This document shows, piece by piece, positions 1 through 10,572 of a stretch of DNA of 38,605 nt. Numbering within the stretch: position 1 is the first letter of the stretch; each line of letters starts with the position of its first letter. Both the position numbers and the translations under genes were made by a program. The stretch is taken from NCBI GenBank assembly GCA_049999765.1, contig JBNGIQ010009468.1, positions 164,772-203,376 of the forward strand, in the 5' to 3' direction. Below the pieces are notes generated by a model. That model saw only the letters and a program-made list of their open reading frames with translations, made no database searches and was not told the origin of the DNA. Origin of the DNA: Phaeoceros laevis. Its lineage: Eukaryota > Anthocerotophyta > Anthocerotopsida > Notothyladales.

Positions 1-66
1 AGCTGCTGATGTTCAGAGAGCCTGATCAGACTCATTGTTTGCCCATACATATGCATGTCTACACAG
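1..66 (+). other. Intron of the Hint gene (3' end)
   Basis: No reading frame joins the following exon across this stretch, and it ends in CTACACAG, a good acceptor for the exon at 67. The first G of the Gly codon and the catalytic Cys must come from an exon upstream of the window. Confidence 0.6.
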
Positions 67-1350
67 GTCATGCTACAGTGCAGTTGGAGGGCGGCAAATC
101 GAAGACCATGGAAAAGCTAGCTTTGGGAGATAGGGTAATACTTCTTGAGCAGTCGCTTGCAATTGTTGAAATCATCCAGGGTTGAGAAAGATGGATCATC
201 CCTAGCTAGGCTGGCCTAGCTAGATAGCTCATCAAAATTTTGCAAGCTTGGCCTGCTGCAGGTGGCTGTGTGGTCGGCCGACACGGGACGTGTTGCCTAC
301 GACGAAATCTACGCCTTTGGACACAAGGATGCACTCGTGGTTTCTCCCATGGTGAAGATCGACATGGCCGGAGAGGCATCGCCAGCCAGCCTGGAGCTGT
401 CCGCTGGCCACTTCGTCCCAACCAAGCAGGAGGGTAACTAATTGTGAGATTTTGAAAGCACTGGCCAGCATGCTTCCCATTACTGGCATCCTTGAAGTTG
501 ATGAGGGCTGGTTATCTAAAATTAATTGACCGCGTGCAAACTTCGAATTCTGGCATCCAGCAGGAAGTGTGTTATACAAGAGGGCCAAGGACGTGGTGTT
601 GGGAGACTACTTGTGGGCTACCAATTCTTCAGGCAAAGCTGCAGCTCACATCGTAACCGGTAAGTACTGATCCAATATTTGAAGGCTGGCTTTCATTGAT
701 GAATTCAGAATGATTTCAAGCTGCTTGCAAATATTGCCCTCATGTTGAAATCATGTGCATTACCAAGCGATGTTGATTAATTTGGTTAACGTTGGCCATT
801 AATTTAGTTGGAACCTGAGTGTGAATTCATGACCTCCATCGGCAAATTTTGCAGAAATCTCTAGCAGCTTGAAACAGGGAGCATTCAATCCCTTCACAGC
901 GCAGGGCAGCATCGTGGTTGACGGTGTGGTGGCCTCGGTTCACAGCGACTGGTTCCTGGACCAGCTTTTCAACTGCCTCGGCATTGCACACCACCTCCCG
1001 GCTGTGTATCAGGTCAGTCACACCCTCAGTAACAATTGATCATAGGGTATCAAGCTTTAAATCTGTGTAAATTTTGATTTTAACTGCGGGTAAAATTGCA
1101 AACTTGTAATGATCGTTTGTTGCTGCTACCGAAACAGGTGGTGCTGGCCCCTGCCAGACTCCTTTACATCGTTCTGGGTAAGGAACTTTACATAGCCACC
1201 TACACCGCCTTGGATGCGCGGTTGAACCTGGCAGACTTCGGGAACGAACATGGCGGTGAAGTCGTCGCCACTGCTACCGCCGGCTTTTTAGCGGCGTTAG
1301 CCATCTTCCTCACCGTCCGGAACAGTTACTCCCGCCGGACGACCCAGTAA
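67..1350 (+). CDS. Hedgehog/Hog-type Hint domain protein with C-terminal membrane helix (3' part)
   Basis: I see five exons: 67-134, 262-433, 564-659, 855-1012 and 1138-1350 (stop TAA). All have GT-AG borders and matching phases, giving about 235 C-terminal residues; the gene runs off the left edge. The order fits a Hint self-splicing module: GHATVQLEGG and LALGDR (block A after the catalytic Cys, which lies in the missing exon), LELSAGHFVPT (the conserved block-B His), VVLGDYLW, then GSIVVDGVVASVHSDWFLD, closely like the Hedgehog GTxVVDGVxAS strand. After that come LPAVYQVVLAPARLLYIVLG and one hydrophobic helix (VVATATAGFLAALAIFLTV) with a short Arg-rich tail. Hint domains of Hedgehog/Hog proteins cleave the chain at their N-terminal Cys. 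I infer release of an unknown upstream domain while the Hint part stays in a membrane. A broken partial copy lies at 25020-25542 on the other strand. Family call strong; activity untested because the Cys is not visible. Confidence 0.85.
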
Positions 1351-2605
1351 GTGCTGCCTAGTGGATCCTTTTTCACCAACATTGGTACATATGATATCCC
1401 ATTATCCAAGTAAATGGGGTCTCTATTTTTTAAATTTTGATATCTCCATTCTCTAGCTATACAGTGCCTATTCGCCAAAAAAAGAGAGTTCTCTGTGCTA
1501 ATTCGGCTTGATCTAGCTAAAGTATGCTCCCAAATTTACAATGCCCCAATTGGACCCAAAAGCAAAAGCAACGTTCTTCTTCTTCATTCTTTGTGTTCTT
1601 CTTCTTCGTTGTTCTTCTTCCACACAACATGATTGTATTGTATTTCGTGTGACGTCACAACCTTAACCAATTGGTACAGCTGGTCCTATTATGTTTTAAG
1701 GTTGAAAAAAAGGACGTGGAAGTTGACTCGAACTCCGGTAATTTCTGACAGATACTTTTTGAAGGACTTTGAACCCATGACTTTTCTCTGAGTAGATTTC
1801 CTGACCTCCGTGGCTCTAGGCAACTTTTCCGCGACTCTAAGTTGCTACGGTAATATTGCCTAAGAGATATTGTGCACAAAGGAAAGGATCTGATAGGTCA
1901 GGAGAGAACGTCGAGTCTTGATAGAGCCACTGTTGCTTACGAAGCTAAGCTAACTAAAAACGGCGCACACCAATGCCATGATCTGGCCACGGCCCCGCTC
2001 ATCTCGGTTCCAATAACCAACTGACAGGGACAGAGAGAGAGGGCCTAGCAAATGCTAACCAGTGCACATGATGCAGAAAATGACTTTGAGCGAGAAACAT
2101 CCACTTCAAGCCTGAGGCAGACAGGCACTTCAGGCGCTGGAAAGACGATCACCAAACACCTTCACGGGCCCAGCTCCAAGTGGCCATGTCGCATTCGGAA
2201 TCTATTGTTGACAGCCGATACATGACATGGTTTAGCTGCACCTCAAAGCACAGGATAGCACGCCACCTCTTGCCCAAACTCCTTTTCCTTCACGACTCCA
2301 AATGTGTGTAGAACCGGTACCAGATTACCCTCCTCCGCATCCACCTCAAGTAGCCCTTGGAAGTTCCCAACACCAAAACCGCTCCTCTCGCTCGCGAAAT
2401 GAGTCTGACTCGGCAGATGGTGCACACACAAACCTGAGCCTTCCTCCAGGCAGTACTAGTTATTCGAAATATTTAGCAGCATCCACCATCAGGACCAGTG
2501 CGAGAGATGCCACGACCTCTGGAGTCCACATTCTGTGAGGAAATTGCAAACCAGTCCACCACACGCGTAGTATACATACATGGCCACTCACACATGAGGG
2601 AGTGA
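1351..2605. other. Intergenic stretch without a supported gene
   Basis: This holds the 3' flank of the Hint gene and no coding stretch I can support. An imperfect TTC-rich microsatellite lies at about 1571-1622. Open frames here (for example 1655-1879 minus and 2302-2538 plus) are short, low-complexity and without family resemblance. Confidence 0.5.
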
Positions 2606-3784
2606 TCACGGGGACGCATTGCCAGTTCCGACGGTGCTGTAAGGGGAATACAGCGGGCTTGCCACAACCGGCACATAAACGAAGGTGGCCGGGTTGGAAT
2701 CTGGACGCTCGAAGTTGTAATCTTGTGTGGTGAAGGTCATCAGCATCCTTTCATTCTCCCTTGCGTACTCGCCGCTGCCGATTGGCGCCTGCACAGTGGA
2801 ATGTCCACGAAGCAGGTGGCAAGCAATGTGATGCTTGGCGCAGGCAGCCACGACGGTCCCAAACCGCGCCCTATCTTGTGCCTGCGACGACACGTCCGGT
2901 CTCCTGAGTGCCAGAACCTCACCCGAGCTCGAGAAGTCGGAACCTGCTGGGAATGCCAAAACCTCACGGATCTTTGTCAGCAATAGCTCCCACACATCTC
3001 AGGAAGTCACACTGTGAAATTACCATCACAAACTCCAGCCACACAGATCCACATTGCGCTTGCAAGCTTGCTTGCAAGCAAGTCACACCTATAGGTCTCC
3101 CAAAGAGCGGACATCACGCGGGGGTGCGAACAGAAAATTATGGCAAATGGCTGGCCCAGAGGCACCTCACCTTGAGGCATTGAGCGAGCCCTGATGAGCG
3201 TCGGAAGATACAAGCACATGAGTAGAAAGAACTGCATCGGTCTTGATCGTCTCCAAAAGCACGGGGTTTCCATCCGCGCTAGCGCTGTCTCTTCAGGTTC
3301 CAACAGATGGATGGATCCCTATTTGTAACCTGCAAGCCAGCACAAATCTTAGGCCTGTGATCAATGTCGCTGGAGAGAACTTTGGTGAACTCAAATGCCT
3401 CCGCAGGCGCGGTGCACAGATATAGAGCTACAGATACTTTGAGGAAGCGCAGCAAAAACGAGGAACACGCAAGAATCTCACCTGCAAGCTTGCCTGAATC
3501 TTGCGATCCCCAAGGCAAGAGCAGTCAAAGCTGGCTTTCTCAGGAGGAAAAGATCCCCCTCCTCTCCGCAGATCGGCAAGGCATGTGAACCGTGTCGGGA
3601 ACGATGAAGAGATCAGGTACCGGTGATCGAAATCCGAGGAAGAAAGGAATGCCGCACCTGCTTCGGCTTGGGAACCGCCGGAGGCAAGAGTCAACTGGTT
3701 CACCCCGAGAAATTCTAGAATAACGAGGTAGGCAGAGGCAAAAGCGTTGGAAAGCAAGCGGGTCCCTCTGTGCCGACCATCCAT
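2606..3784 (-). other. Unidentified coding-like cluster, possibly a decayed or poorly resolved gene
   Basis: Several minus-strand pieces look coding but I cannot join them with confidence. At 3784-3492 a frame begins MDGRHRGTRLLSNAF, rich in Ser/Ala like a transit peptide, and ends at a good donor (TTGCAG/GTGAGA). At about 3450-3320 is ALYLCTAPAEAFEFTKVLSS, ending at another possible donor. At about 3275-3173 is ADGNPVLLETIKTDAVLSTH and onward to a GTGAGG donor. At 2995-2606 is a 120-codon stretch with KHHIACHLLRGHSTVQAP and FTTQDYNFERPDSNPATFVY, closed by TGA. Exon phases between the pieces do not match in any way I could find, so it may be a pseudogene or have introns I misplaced. I do not recognise the family. 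Confidence 0.3.
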
Positions 3785-5226
3785 CTGGAAGAAATGGTGG
3801 CCCCGGAAATGCTAGGGTCTGCCAAAAGAGGAAAGAGAAGGTGACCTGCGAGGTCCGCACGGAAAAGGAGCTCGCGCTAGCCGGAGCAGCATTCAAGAGA
3901 TAGGGCCGGTACCGGCACACAGTCAGCAGCGCAAATGTCGCCGGATAGGCACCCGGACAGCGCTGAAGCGCATGGTGGCCAGCCAGGACGCCACTGTAGA
4001 CATGTTTCTTACATGAATGCCGGTGGCCAGCCGGAGGTAACAGGCAGGTCCAGGTCTCATCACACAAGCAGCAGGAGGAAAACCGATGACTTCCGGTCAC
4101 TTCGCCGCCTCATCGACCGGAACTCGGCTGGACGGTTTTCATATAGTGTGTGTGCGTGACTGCGTATGCACGACGTCCGGAGGCATTCCATGACTGCCCC
4201 CGCTTTTTCAGCCGGGCCCAGTTCCACGGCGAAACTCTCGGTGTAACCCTGCGCGCGCCCCTCGAGCGGCACAACTGGCGAACACAAGGGTCAGCTCCTG
4301 CGCTGGCGGTTCCAAAATTGGAGGCGCCCTGTTATTACTGAGTCGATGGATCATCAAGTTGGCATTTGCCGCTTTCCTACAGCTTTCGATGGTGGCGAAT
4401 CTGGCGATTATGAATAGAATAGCAAAGTGGAATTAAGCCCGGCTCAAACCCTGATGTCGGAATCTGTCATTGACCTCGGATTGGGAGCCACTGTCCACAC
4501 TGGAGATTGAGGATGACACTTGTGTGTGTTCGCCAGTGAAGCACAATTGCTTGCTACTGCTGCTCTACCAGACTCGGCCATTTTGTGGACTGAAGTAGAT
4601 GCCCCTCCCCAGGGCCTCCCCTTCTTCCCCTAATAGGCGTTTGCTTCAAATAGAACAAGGTGAAACATCCAATTATGCAAAGGGCTAAGCTCCATGGCCG
4701 GTATTGTTACCAGGAAGCAGCTGGAAGCTAACTTCAGACATCTCGGCCCGCGTTGCTGTCGATCTTCGAACCCTTGAAAGTCTGGAAGAAGAAGGAGAAG
4801 AAACATGTTACGTACTTGTGGGTCCAATTGGGCCGCACGCTGGAGGACCTCATCCAAGAGTTATAGCCAGGCACCACATCACCTGACTAGCTAGCTTGGA
4901 ACTGCCTAGCTTGAAAGTACAACATGGCCGAAACGTCTGCAGAAATACAAGTATTCACTAGCCAAGGAATCTCCTTTCTGTACTGGAGCAACTTGGTATT
5001 TCCATGAACTGAACACTTTCAGGGTTACTTTGTCCTCGTGATGCGGGCAGGTTTGCTAGGAAGCCCCGCAGGAAAATAGCACAAGGTCAATCCTGTGGCA
5101 GAGAGGACCCGACTCGGACGACAATAGTGAGGCTCGGATCCTTGGGTTGCCGGTCAAGAGTGCTTCTTGGTTGCCACACTGTCAGGAATGTCCTCGTACT
5201 CACCCTTGGCCCCCAACTGCAATGTT
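3785..5226. other. Intergenic stretch, includes 3' flank of the 5227-6435 gene
   Basis: No gene supported. Open frames of 60-80 codons on both strands (for example 3935-4159 plus and 4060-4287 minus) look like chance frames in GC-rich DNA. The upper part, next to 5226, should hold the 3' UTR of the minus-strand membrane protein gene. Confidence 0.4.
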
Positions 5227-6435
5227 TCATAAATCATCTTTCAATCCCAGTTCCTCATCCAAGTCATCATCGTCTTCAAAGAGCTGGATGAAGCGCTTGT
5301 GCTGCTCTTCACGCTGTTTCTTGCGGTAAAGAAAGAATCCAGCAGAGACACCAACAAGGACCACAACACCTAAGATAACTAGGCCAACTATCAGAGATGT
5401 GCCCGTATGTTCTGCTTCTTTTGTATCCATCACCGACGCAGGAGGAGAAGCCGACATGACTGCAAGAATACCATTTCAAATTTCTATTCAGCTGAGGTAC
5501 CGGTGATCCAGCTCATAATCAGAAAGAACCAGAACATCTTCCTACCCTGCAGTACAAAAAGCTCAACATATGCAGGATATGAGGGGCAGGGTTGGTGCAT
5601 CTCAAACACAAGGCCTCCCACCTCAGAGCAGGCAACCCCAGCATGTCTACAATTTTGCATCAAACTGCAGCCATGCAGGGACACAACTCCACACTTACCT
5701 GGTGCATCAGGGTGGCACCCTGGACAAAGTAAGGAGACGTTCAGCTCATGATCGTGAGAAAAAGCATGTCGATTTTCTGGAGCAGGACTGAAGGAGCTTG
5801 GACACAATTCCCACTCATGGAAAACATCATCGCCTTTCCACTTGTCTTCCTCATAGAACCCGCACCTCTTGCATTTCGGCCCTTCTAGGGACGTCAATGG
5901 CTGCAAATAGCACAGCCATGACCACATCATCAATCATTTGTTAGCCTCTACCCACAGCTGGTTTTGGACACTCATCCTTCCGCACCAAACACAGCTGAGG
6001 AAGAGCTAAATCCTGCAGAGTAAATGACTGCTTATTCCATCACTGTTCATTATACCCTGGCAGACATTACCTGGAAAGATTCTAGCCCAGTGAAATTGTA
6101 CAACTCATGTTTCGCCGTTACATCTGGTAGGTAAACCTTGTCTTCTCCCTGACACGAAAAGTAAACAGTCGGCTTCCCAAGCCACTCATGTGTTGTCGCA
6201 AGCTCGATGGACTCCAGAGTCACATTACCATCAGCTGATGCACCTGAAGATGGCCAGAGAAGACACCGAAGTCATGTGCCAGAGCCAGTGCCAATCCTAC
6301 ATAGAAGGACAGTCTGTCCTGCACAAACAAATCCGGAAGTACTCCTGCAGTAAAACTCCGCTACAAGAGTCAGCAGGACTCACCTCTGCAGAGTTGAAGT
6401 AGAAACATGCCAATTAACAAACCAAAAAGAGCCAT
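5227..6435 (-). CDS. Plant-conserved single-pass membrane protein with Cys-rich lumenal domain (uncharacterised family)
   Basis: Four exons on the minus strand, phases consistent: 6435-6384, 6243-6071, 5900-5699, 5459-5227; 219 residues. Order: signal peptide (MALFGLLIGMFLLQLCRG), a lumenal part beginning NVTLESIELATTHEWLGKPT, a Cys motif PKCKRCGFYEEDKWKGDD, then FHEWELCPSSF and LLCPGC, a linker, a membrane helix at about residues 165-187, and a basic then acidic cytosolic tail (FLYRKKQREEQHKRF, LFEDDDDLDEELGLKDDL). I recall the same layout in uncharacterised Arabidopsis transmembrane proteins (KCKRCGIYEEDK, EWELCPSDF, LFEDGDDIEDELGL-type tail); I believe the Pfam name is DUF7953 but could not check it. 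A second in-frame ATG at 6471 would add 12 residues; I prefer 6435 because it gives a clean signal peptide. Type I topology is inferred. Function is unknown. Confidence 0.88.
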
Positions 6436-6943
6436 CCTGCTGCTGCTATTATGAGCTGCCAACGCGAGCATCCCCCGAAGCTGTCTTCCCAAGCACAAAT
6501 CCTGCTTCTCGACAGAGGATGTTCCCATCGACTCCAACCTAAATCTTTCACCTTCACCCTAAAACCAAGACCATCTTTCAATTTTCCTTGAGATGAGACC
6601 CAGCCTATGGGGATCTCAGGCTGAGGCAAGGGTAACCTTTGCCAAAGAGAAACCACCGCCGCCGCCGCTGGCTCCAGCCCTTCCTAATCCCGTTGTATCC
6701 GAGCATACGGCCGAAGGAGATGGAGAAAGCCGCCTTGGATTTTTCGCTCGGCAACTACAACGTAAGGTTGACCGCCTGGCGGTGGAATCTGCCTGATGAG
6801 GCTGGCCCCTATTTACGGAGCATCTGGACAACAGCCTTCCTTCAACTTGGGCACAGTTTTTGTTGGTAGCGTTTGCAAATACGCTTCTTTTACTCTACTT
6901 GCTAGATGTCGACTCGGTTCTACCACACCACTGCAAACTGCTG

Positions 6944-7091
6944 CCAGCCGCTCAATTGAGCGAACCCNNNNNNNNNNNNNNNNNNNNNNNNNNNNNNNNN
7001 NNNNNNNNNNNNNNNNNNNNNNNNNNNNNNNNNNNNNNNNNNNNNNNNNNNNNNNNNNNNNNNNNNNCCAGCCGCTCAATTGAGCGAACCC
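6944..7091. repeat. 100-N assembly gap flanked by identical 24-bp direct repeats containing a palindrome
   Basis: The 24 bases at 6944-6967 and at 7068-7091 are identical and touch the N run at 6968-7067 on each side. Both contain the perfect 14-bp palindrome CGCTCAATTGAGCG. A run of exactly 100 N is a usual placeholder for unknown gap size, so the gap may be an unmerged contig overlap or a collapsed repeat. Confidence 0.9.
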
Positions 7092-7120
7092 AGATAAACG
7101 TCCCGGCCGATTTGACCTCA

Positions 7121-7129
7121 AAACCCTAG
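7121..7129 (+). promoter_or_regulatory. Telo-box AAACCCTAG upstream of F-box gene 1
   Basis: AAACCCTAG lies 54 bases before the ATG at 7183. The telo-box AAACCCTA is a known plant promoter element close to transcription starts. The same element recurs near the starts of both other F-box copies in this array. Confidence 0.45.
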
Positions 7130-7182
7130 ACTTCCGGCAATTGTCATCCTGGCACCGCTGGGTGGGGTGCCCAGGCAACAAA

Positions 7183-8484
7183 ATGGCGACCGCAGGGGAT
7201 GTCGGAAATGCAGCCATGGTAGCTAAGTCAGAAGGGGAGGGGTCTGAAAGCACCGATGTCTGCTTGTACTTTACCGTGGTGGAAGAGTTGTTCGTCACCA
7301 AGCCTGCTCCTGCAACCGGCCGGATGAAGCGGTCCGTGTGGAGGTGGATGCCCCAGGAGTTGGTAGAGAGGGTGCTTCTTTTTCTACCCGCCTCCAGCCA
7401 GGCCCGATTTGCCATAGTCTGCAAGCGGTGGAGGGAAGCAATGAGCACCTCTGCATTTCGGGAGGAGAGCGCTTTTATAGCCTTCTGTTCCAGTGACACA
7501 GTCTGCTTATGCAGCCTCCTGGAACCTTGCGTCATTCTGGGTGACCGCCTGACGAATATCAAGGTAGTCAAGGTCGGTTTGGGCATGATCCCTGTGGAGC
7601 TGAGACAATTGGATGGCCGGGTGCAAGTCTTCACCCATGGTGGCCTACTGGGTTTTGCAGTGGAGACGGGTAGCCCTTCGGCTGTTAGGATCTGCGTGTT
7701 GAATCCTGCCAACAGCACCTGGCGGGAACTTCCTCCGGTGATGCTTGACCGTGTGCATGTTGGGTGGTACGCCTCCATAGCTGCTTACAAGCAGCAAGAG
7801 GAATGCAAGTTCCAAGTCTTCGTGGCCTGGGCGTATCTGGAAAATAACGGGTGTAATGTGGGGCTGCAGAATCGCTTCAATGTGTATTCTAGCGTCACAA
7901 ATGCTTGGAGCACTGCTATCTACCAACCATATGATCAGCTGACTCAGTACGTTCCCTTTTCGCTGGCTGACTACGTGGTTAGCAGAGGAGGACTCGTCCA
8001 CACGATCTCAAGTGAAATTGATGACAGTTACGCAAAGGGAGTGCTGCGCATAACATTGGACGGCAGGTTTGACAAAAAACTGCCAGAGCCGCCCAGGGGA
8101 AAAGCCCTGTATATCGGGTCGGGCATTGTATGCTGCCACCTTGGTGCAAGCTATTACAGGGAGACTATGTACTGGGTTCGCAACACTTGCAGCATTTACA
8201 AGTGTGGAAAAAGTAGTAGGACATGGAAACTGCTGTCTAGGCTGCCCAAGGACCTCAGGAGCCGGATGGGTTGCATGAGCTCGTCGAGATGCCAGCTACT
8301 CAGGGCCCAGGTCGTTGGCAACCTTGTTATGTTAGTATGTGTGCCCATACCAGAGGCGAGTGGGCAGTACGTGGTGGCTTACCACATTGCAAAGAAATCT
8401 TGGTGTTTTGTTGGTCAAGTCCCCAACAACTGGGAATTCCACTGGTTTCTGGCAACTAGGCCAGAGCTCGGGGTCGGTTTGTGA
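7183..8484 (+). CDS. F-box protein with kelch-like C-terminal region (array copy 1)
   Basis: Intronless, 433 residues, start at the ATG in AACAAAATGGCG. The F-box is at about residues 53-90 (WMPQELVERVLLFLPASSQA then FAIVCKRWREAM), the segment that binds SKP1 in SCF ubiquitin ligases. The rest reads like the propeller region of plant F-box/kelch proteins: FTHGGLLGFAVE, VLNPANSTWRELPPV, FNVYSSVTNAWS, YVVSRGGLVH, YWVRNTCSIYKCGKSSRTWK. By family knowledge it would recruit a substrate for ubiquitination; the substrate cannot be read. It is the most diverged of three tandem copies, roughly half identical to copy 2. An in-frame TTG lies 42 bases upstream, but ATG at 7183 is the natural start. Confidence 0.9.
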   Translation: MATAGDVGNAAMVAKSEGEGSESTDVCLYFTVVEELFVTKPAPATGRMKRSVWRWMPQELVERVLLFLPASSQARFAIVCKRWREAMSTSAFREESAFIAFCSSDTVCLCSLLEPCVILGDRLTNIKVVKVGLGMIPVELRQLDGRVQVFTHGGLLGFAVETGSPSAVRICVLNPANSTWRELPPVMLDRVHVGWYASIAAYKQQEECKFQVFVAWAYLENNGCNVGLQNRFNVYSSVTNAWSTAIYQPYDQLTQYVPFSLADYVVSRGGLVHTISSEIDDSYAKGVLRITLDGRFDKKLPEPPRGKALYIGSGIVCCHLGASYYRETMYWVRNTCSIYKCGKSSRTWKLLSRLPKDLRSRMGCMSSSRCQLLRAQVVGNLVMLVCVPIPEASGQYVVAYHIAKKSWCFVGQVPNNWEFHWFLATRPELGVGL

Positions 8485-9149
8485 AGGTCAATGCCAAGCT
8501 CAATGTGTGCTTGGCCTTAACCGAGATGTAACACTTGTGAAGGTTGCCAGCAGGAGCCAGTAAGGATGGTATTATCGTGTGCAACTTTGAGCTGGTTAGA
8601 TCGGCATCAAGGGTGAGCGGAACTGCAGACTGTTGTACTATCATACGAGGCCACTAGCTATCTACATGGTAGGTAATGAGTCATGGACATTGGCATTCCT
8701 TGCATTGCTCAACGTCTGCCAAGAACCAATTGAGCTGCTGGCAGAGAGGGAGCTTCGATCTTCGAGATTGAACATGGGGAATTAGGGGCATTTGTTTTAA
8801 TAGGAGTAGCAACTAGTAGGGTATGTGCACTTTCGATTGGCTTGGCTTTGTTTGGATTTTCAGCCTACTCAAATGTATTCTTAGTCTCCTGTATGTGGCT
8901 CACACTTTGTGATCTGACTTGTCTGGCTGCCAGTGAAGTACCCACTGTGGTCACATCACAAATGGTGAGTCTCATGTTAGATACTACTACCTGAAAACGC
9001 TTTTGTCGCATGGGCAAAGGTCAGGGTTGTCGCAATCCACGACTTCTTTCTCACTTCCATCCGTTTGCGTGATGTCAAAGACGGCGGTTTCCTTATTAGC
9101 AGTGGCCCTAACGAACTACGAAACTCATAAGCTACTCTGAAAGTCCGCG
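8485..9149. other. Intergenic stretch between F-box copies 1 and 2
   Basis: This is the 3' flank of copy 1 and the upstream flank of copy 2. I see no coding frame with family resemblance and no clear repeat. The duplicated unit that holds copy 2 begins at about 9150. Confidence 0.5.
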
Positions 9150-9200
9150 TTCACACTCAACGCGCGACAGTCTAGTGCGATCCCCGAGCGGAGATGCAGT

Positions 9201-9209
9201 TTAGGGTTT
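9201..9209 (-). promoter_or_regulatory. Telo-box (TTAGGGTTT) upstream of F-box gene 2
   Basis: The minus strand reads AAACCCTAA, 83 bases before the ATG at 9292. It matches the position of the element before copy 3. Confidence 0.45.
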
Positions 9210-9291
9210 CTTTAATCTCAACAGACTCAGTTGAAATTTTGTCCTGGTTCGCTCGCTAAGCTCCTGGCTTGGTGGCTAGGCAAGAGACAGC

Positions 9292-10572
9292 ATGGCAATG
9301 GCTTCGGACTCCGACTCAATCGATGAAAGACGGTCAACAATTTTGGTGGATAAGTGGACGAAGAACGAGCCTTCCATGTATTTCTCTGTGGTAGAAGAGT
9401 TGCTACGTGTGGATCCTGCTGCGGCAACGGGGCGAATGAGACGCAACGTGTGGAGGCACATGCCCGAGGACTTGGTGGACAGGGTGCTGCTTTTTCTGCC
9501 TGCCTCCAGGCAGGCTCGATTGGCCATCGTCTGCAAGCGGTGGAGAGCGCTGATGAGCTCTGTAGGATTCCGGGAGCAGAGTGCCCTCATAGCATTCCGT
9601 TCCACTGACTCAGTCTGCATTTGCAGCCCTGAGGAACCCTGCGACCTATTAGGAGACCGCTTGAAGAACATCAAAGTGGTCAGGTTCGGTATGGGCATGT
9701 TCCCGAAGGAGCTGATACCATCTCTTGAGAAAGCGGAGGTCCTCACCCATGGTGGCCTGCTAGGTCTGGCAGTGGAGACGTACAGCCCCAGGGGAGTCGC
9801 GGTCTTCGTGTTCAATCCGGTAAACGGGACCAGGCGAGCACTGCCTCGGGTGGTGTTCGATCCTCTGCCGTCCGAATGGGAAATCTCGTTGGTAGCTTAC
9901 GAGCAGACAGGGTACCAGGTGTTCCTGGCGTGGAGGGGTACTAGCGACCGGCAGACTCGTTTCAGTGTCTACAGCAGCTTTGAAGAATCCTGGAAGGAAG
10001 GATTTCTGCAACCATGTGCGCAGCTGGCACGGCATAATGCCGACGAGCTTCCGCTGGGCAATTATGTCGTTAGCAAAGGAGGATTTGTCCATATGACAAC
10101 TCAAACTCTCCACGAGGATGACGAGATCAAGAAAGTGTTTCGGGTGACCGCGGACGGTAAATATGTGAGGACACTGCCAGAGCCACCGATGGCGGATTGT
10201 GATTTGAAGACACAATTTTCTTGCCTCGATGCAAGCCACGACAGCGAGACTTTGTACTGGGTGAGGAATACCTGCACTATTCTGAAGTGCGGAAGCCGTA
10301 GCAGGATGTGGAAGCTGGTTTCCAGGCTGCCAAAGAGTTTGAGGGACAAGATGAAATGCAAGAGCTCCTCCAAATGTGAGCTAGAGAAAGCTAAGGTTGT
10401 TGGTGACCTTATTCTTTTAGTGTGCATTGCCCCCACAGTCACGGGCGGGCAGGATAAGTACGTTGTGGCGTACCACATTGTGAATGAATCATGGAGTTTG
10501 GTATGTCAGGCTTCTTACTTCTGGGAGTGTCACGAGTTTCTGGCACCCAAGCCAGACCTTGTGGTCGGATAA
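9292..10572 (+). CDS. F-box protein with kelch-like C-terminal region (array copy 2)
   Basis: Intronless, 426 residues, start at ATGGCAATGGC. The F-box is at about residues 53-92 (HMPEDLVDRVLLFLPASRQA, LAIVCKRWRALM). The C-terminal region has LTHGGLLGLAVE, VFNPVNGTRRALP, YQVFLAW, YVVSKGGFVHM, LDASHDSETLYWVRNTC and KVVGDLILLVC, shared with the other copies. Role inferred: substrate adaptor of an SCF ubiquitin ligase. This is the best preserved member of the copy 2/copy 3 pair, with no frameshift; copy 3 is its decayed sister. Upstream is a telo-box at 9201 and no intron is apparent. Family call firm, substrate unknown. Confidence 0.92.
   Translation: MAMASDSDSIDERRSTILVDKWTKNEPSMYFSVVEELLRVDPAAATGRMRRNVWRHMPEDLVDRVLLFLPASRQARLAIVCKRWRALMSSVGFREQSALIAFRSTDSVCICSPEEPCDLLGDRLKNIKVVRFGMGMFPKELIPSLEKAEVLTHGGLLGLAVETYSPRGVAVFVFNPVNGTRRALPRVVFDPLPSEWEISLVAYEQTGYQVFLAWRGTSDRQTRFSVYSSFEESWKEGFLQPCAQLARHNADELPLGNYVVSKGGFVHMTTQTLHEDDEIKKVFRVTADGKYVRTLPEPPMADCDLKTQFSCLDASHDSETLYWVRNTCTILKCGSRSRMWKLVSRLPKSLRDKMKCKSSSKCELEKAKVVGDLILLVCIAPTVTGGQDKYVVAYHIVNESWSLVCQASYFWECHEFLAPKPDLVVG

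Larger units (their letters stand above)
6436..7182. other. Intergenic region between divergent genes, with assembly gap
   Basis: This separates the minus-strand membrane protein gene from the first F-box gene and should contain both promoters. No gene is supported. The small open frames around 6593-6869 are overlapping and unrelated to any family I know. The 100-N gap lies inside it. Confidence 0.5.

Noticed and set aside
3540-4100. Minus-strand open frame of 186 codons
   Set aside because: Composition is Cys/Arg/Pro/Ser-rich as in out-of-frame GC-rich DNA, and the neighbouring frame MDGRHRGTRLL fits the local splice donor better.
6813-7778. Minus-strand frame of 321 codons across the N gap
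   Set aside because: It reads through unknown bases and is antisense to F-box gene 1.
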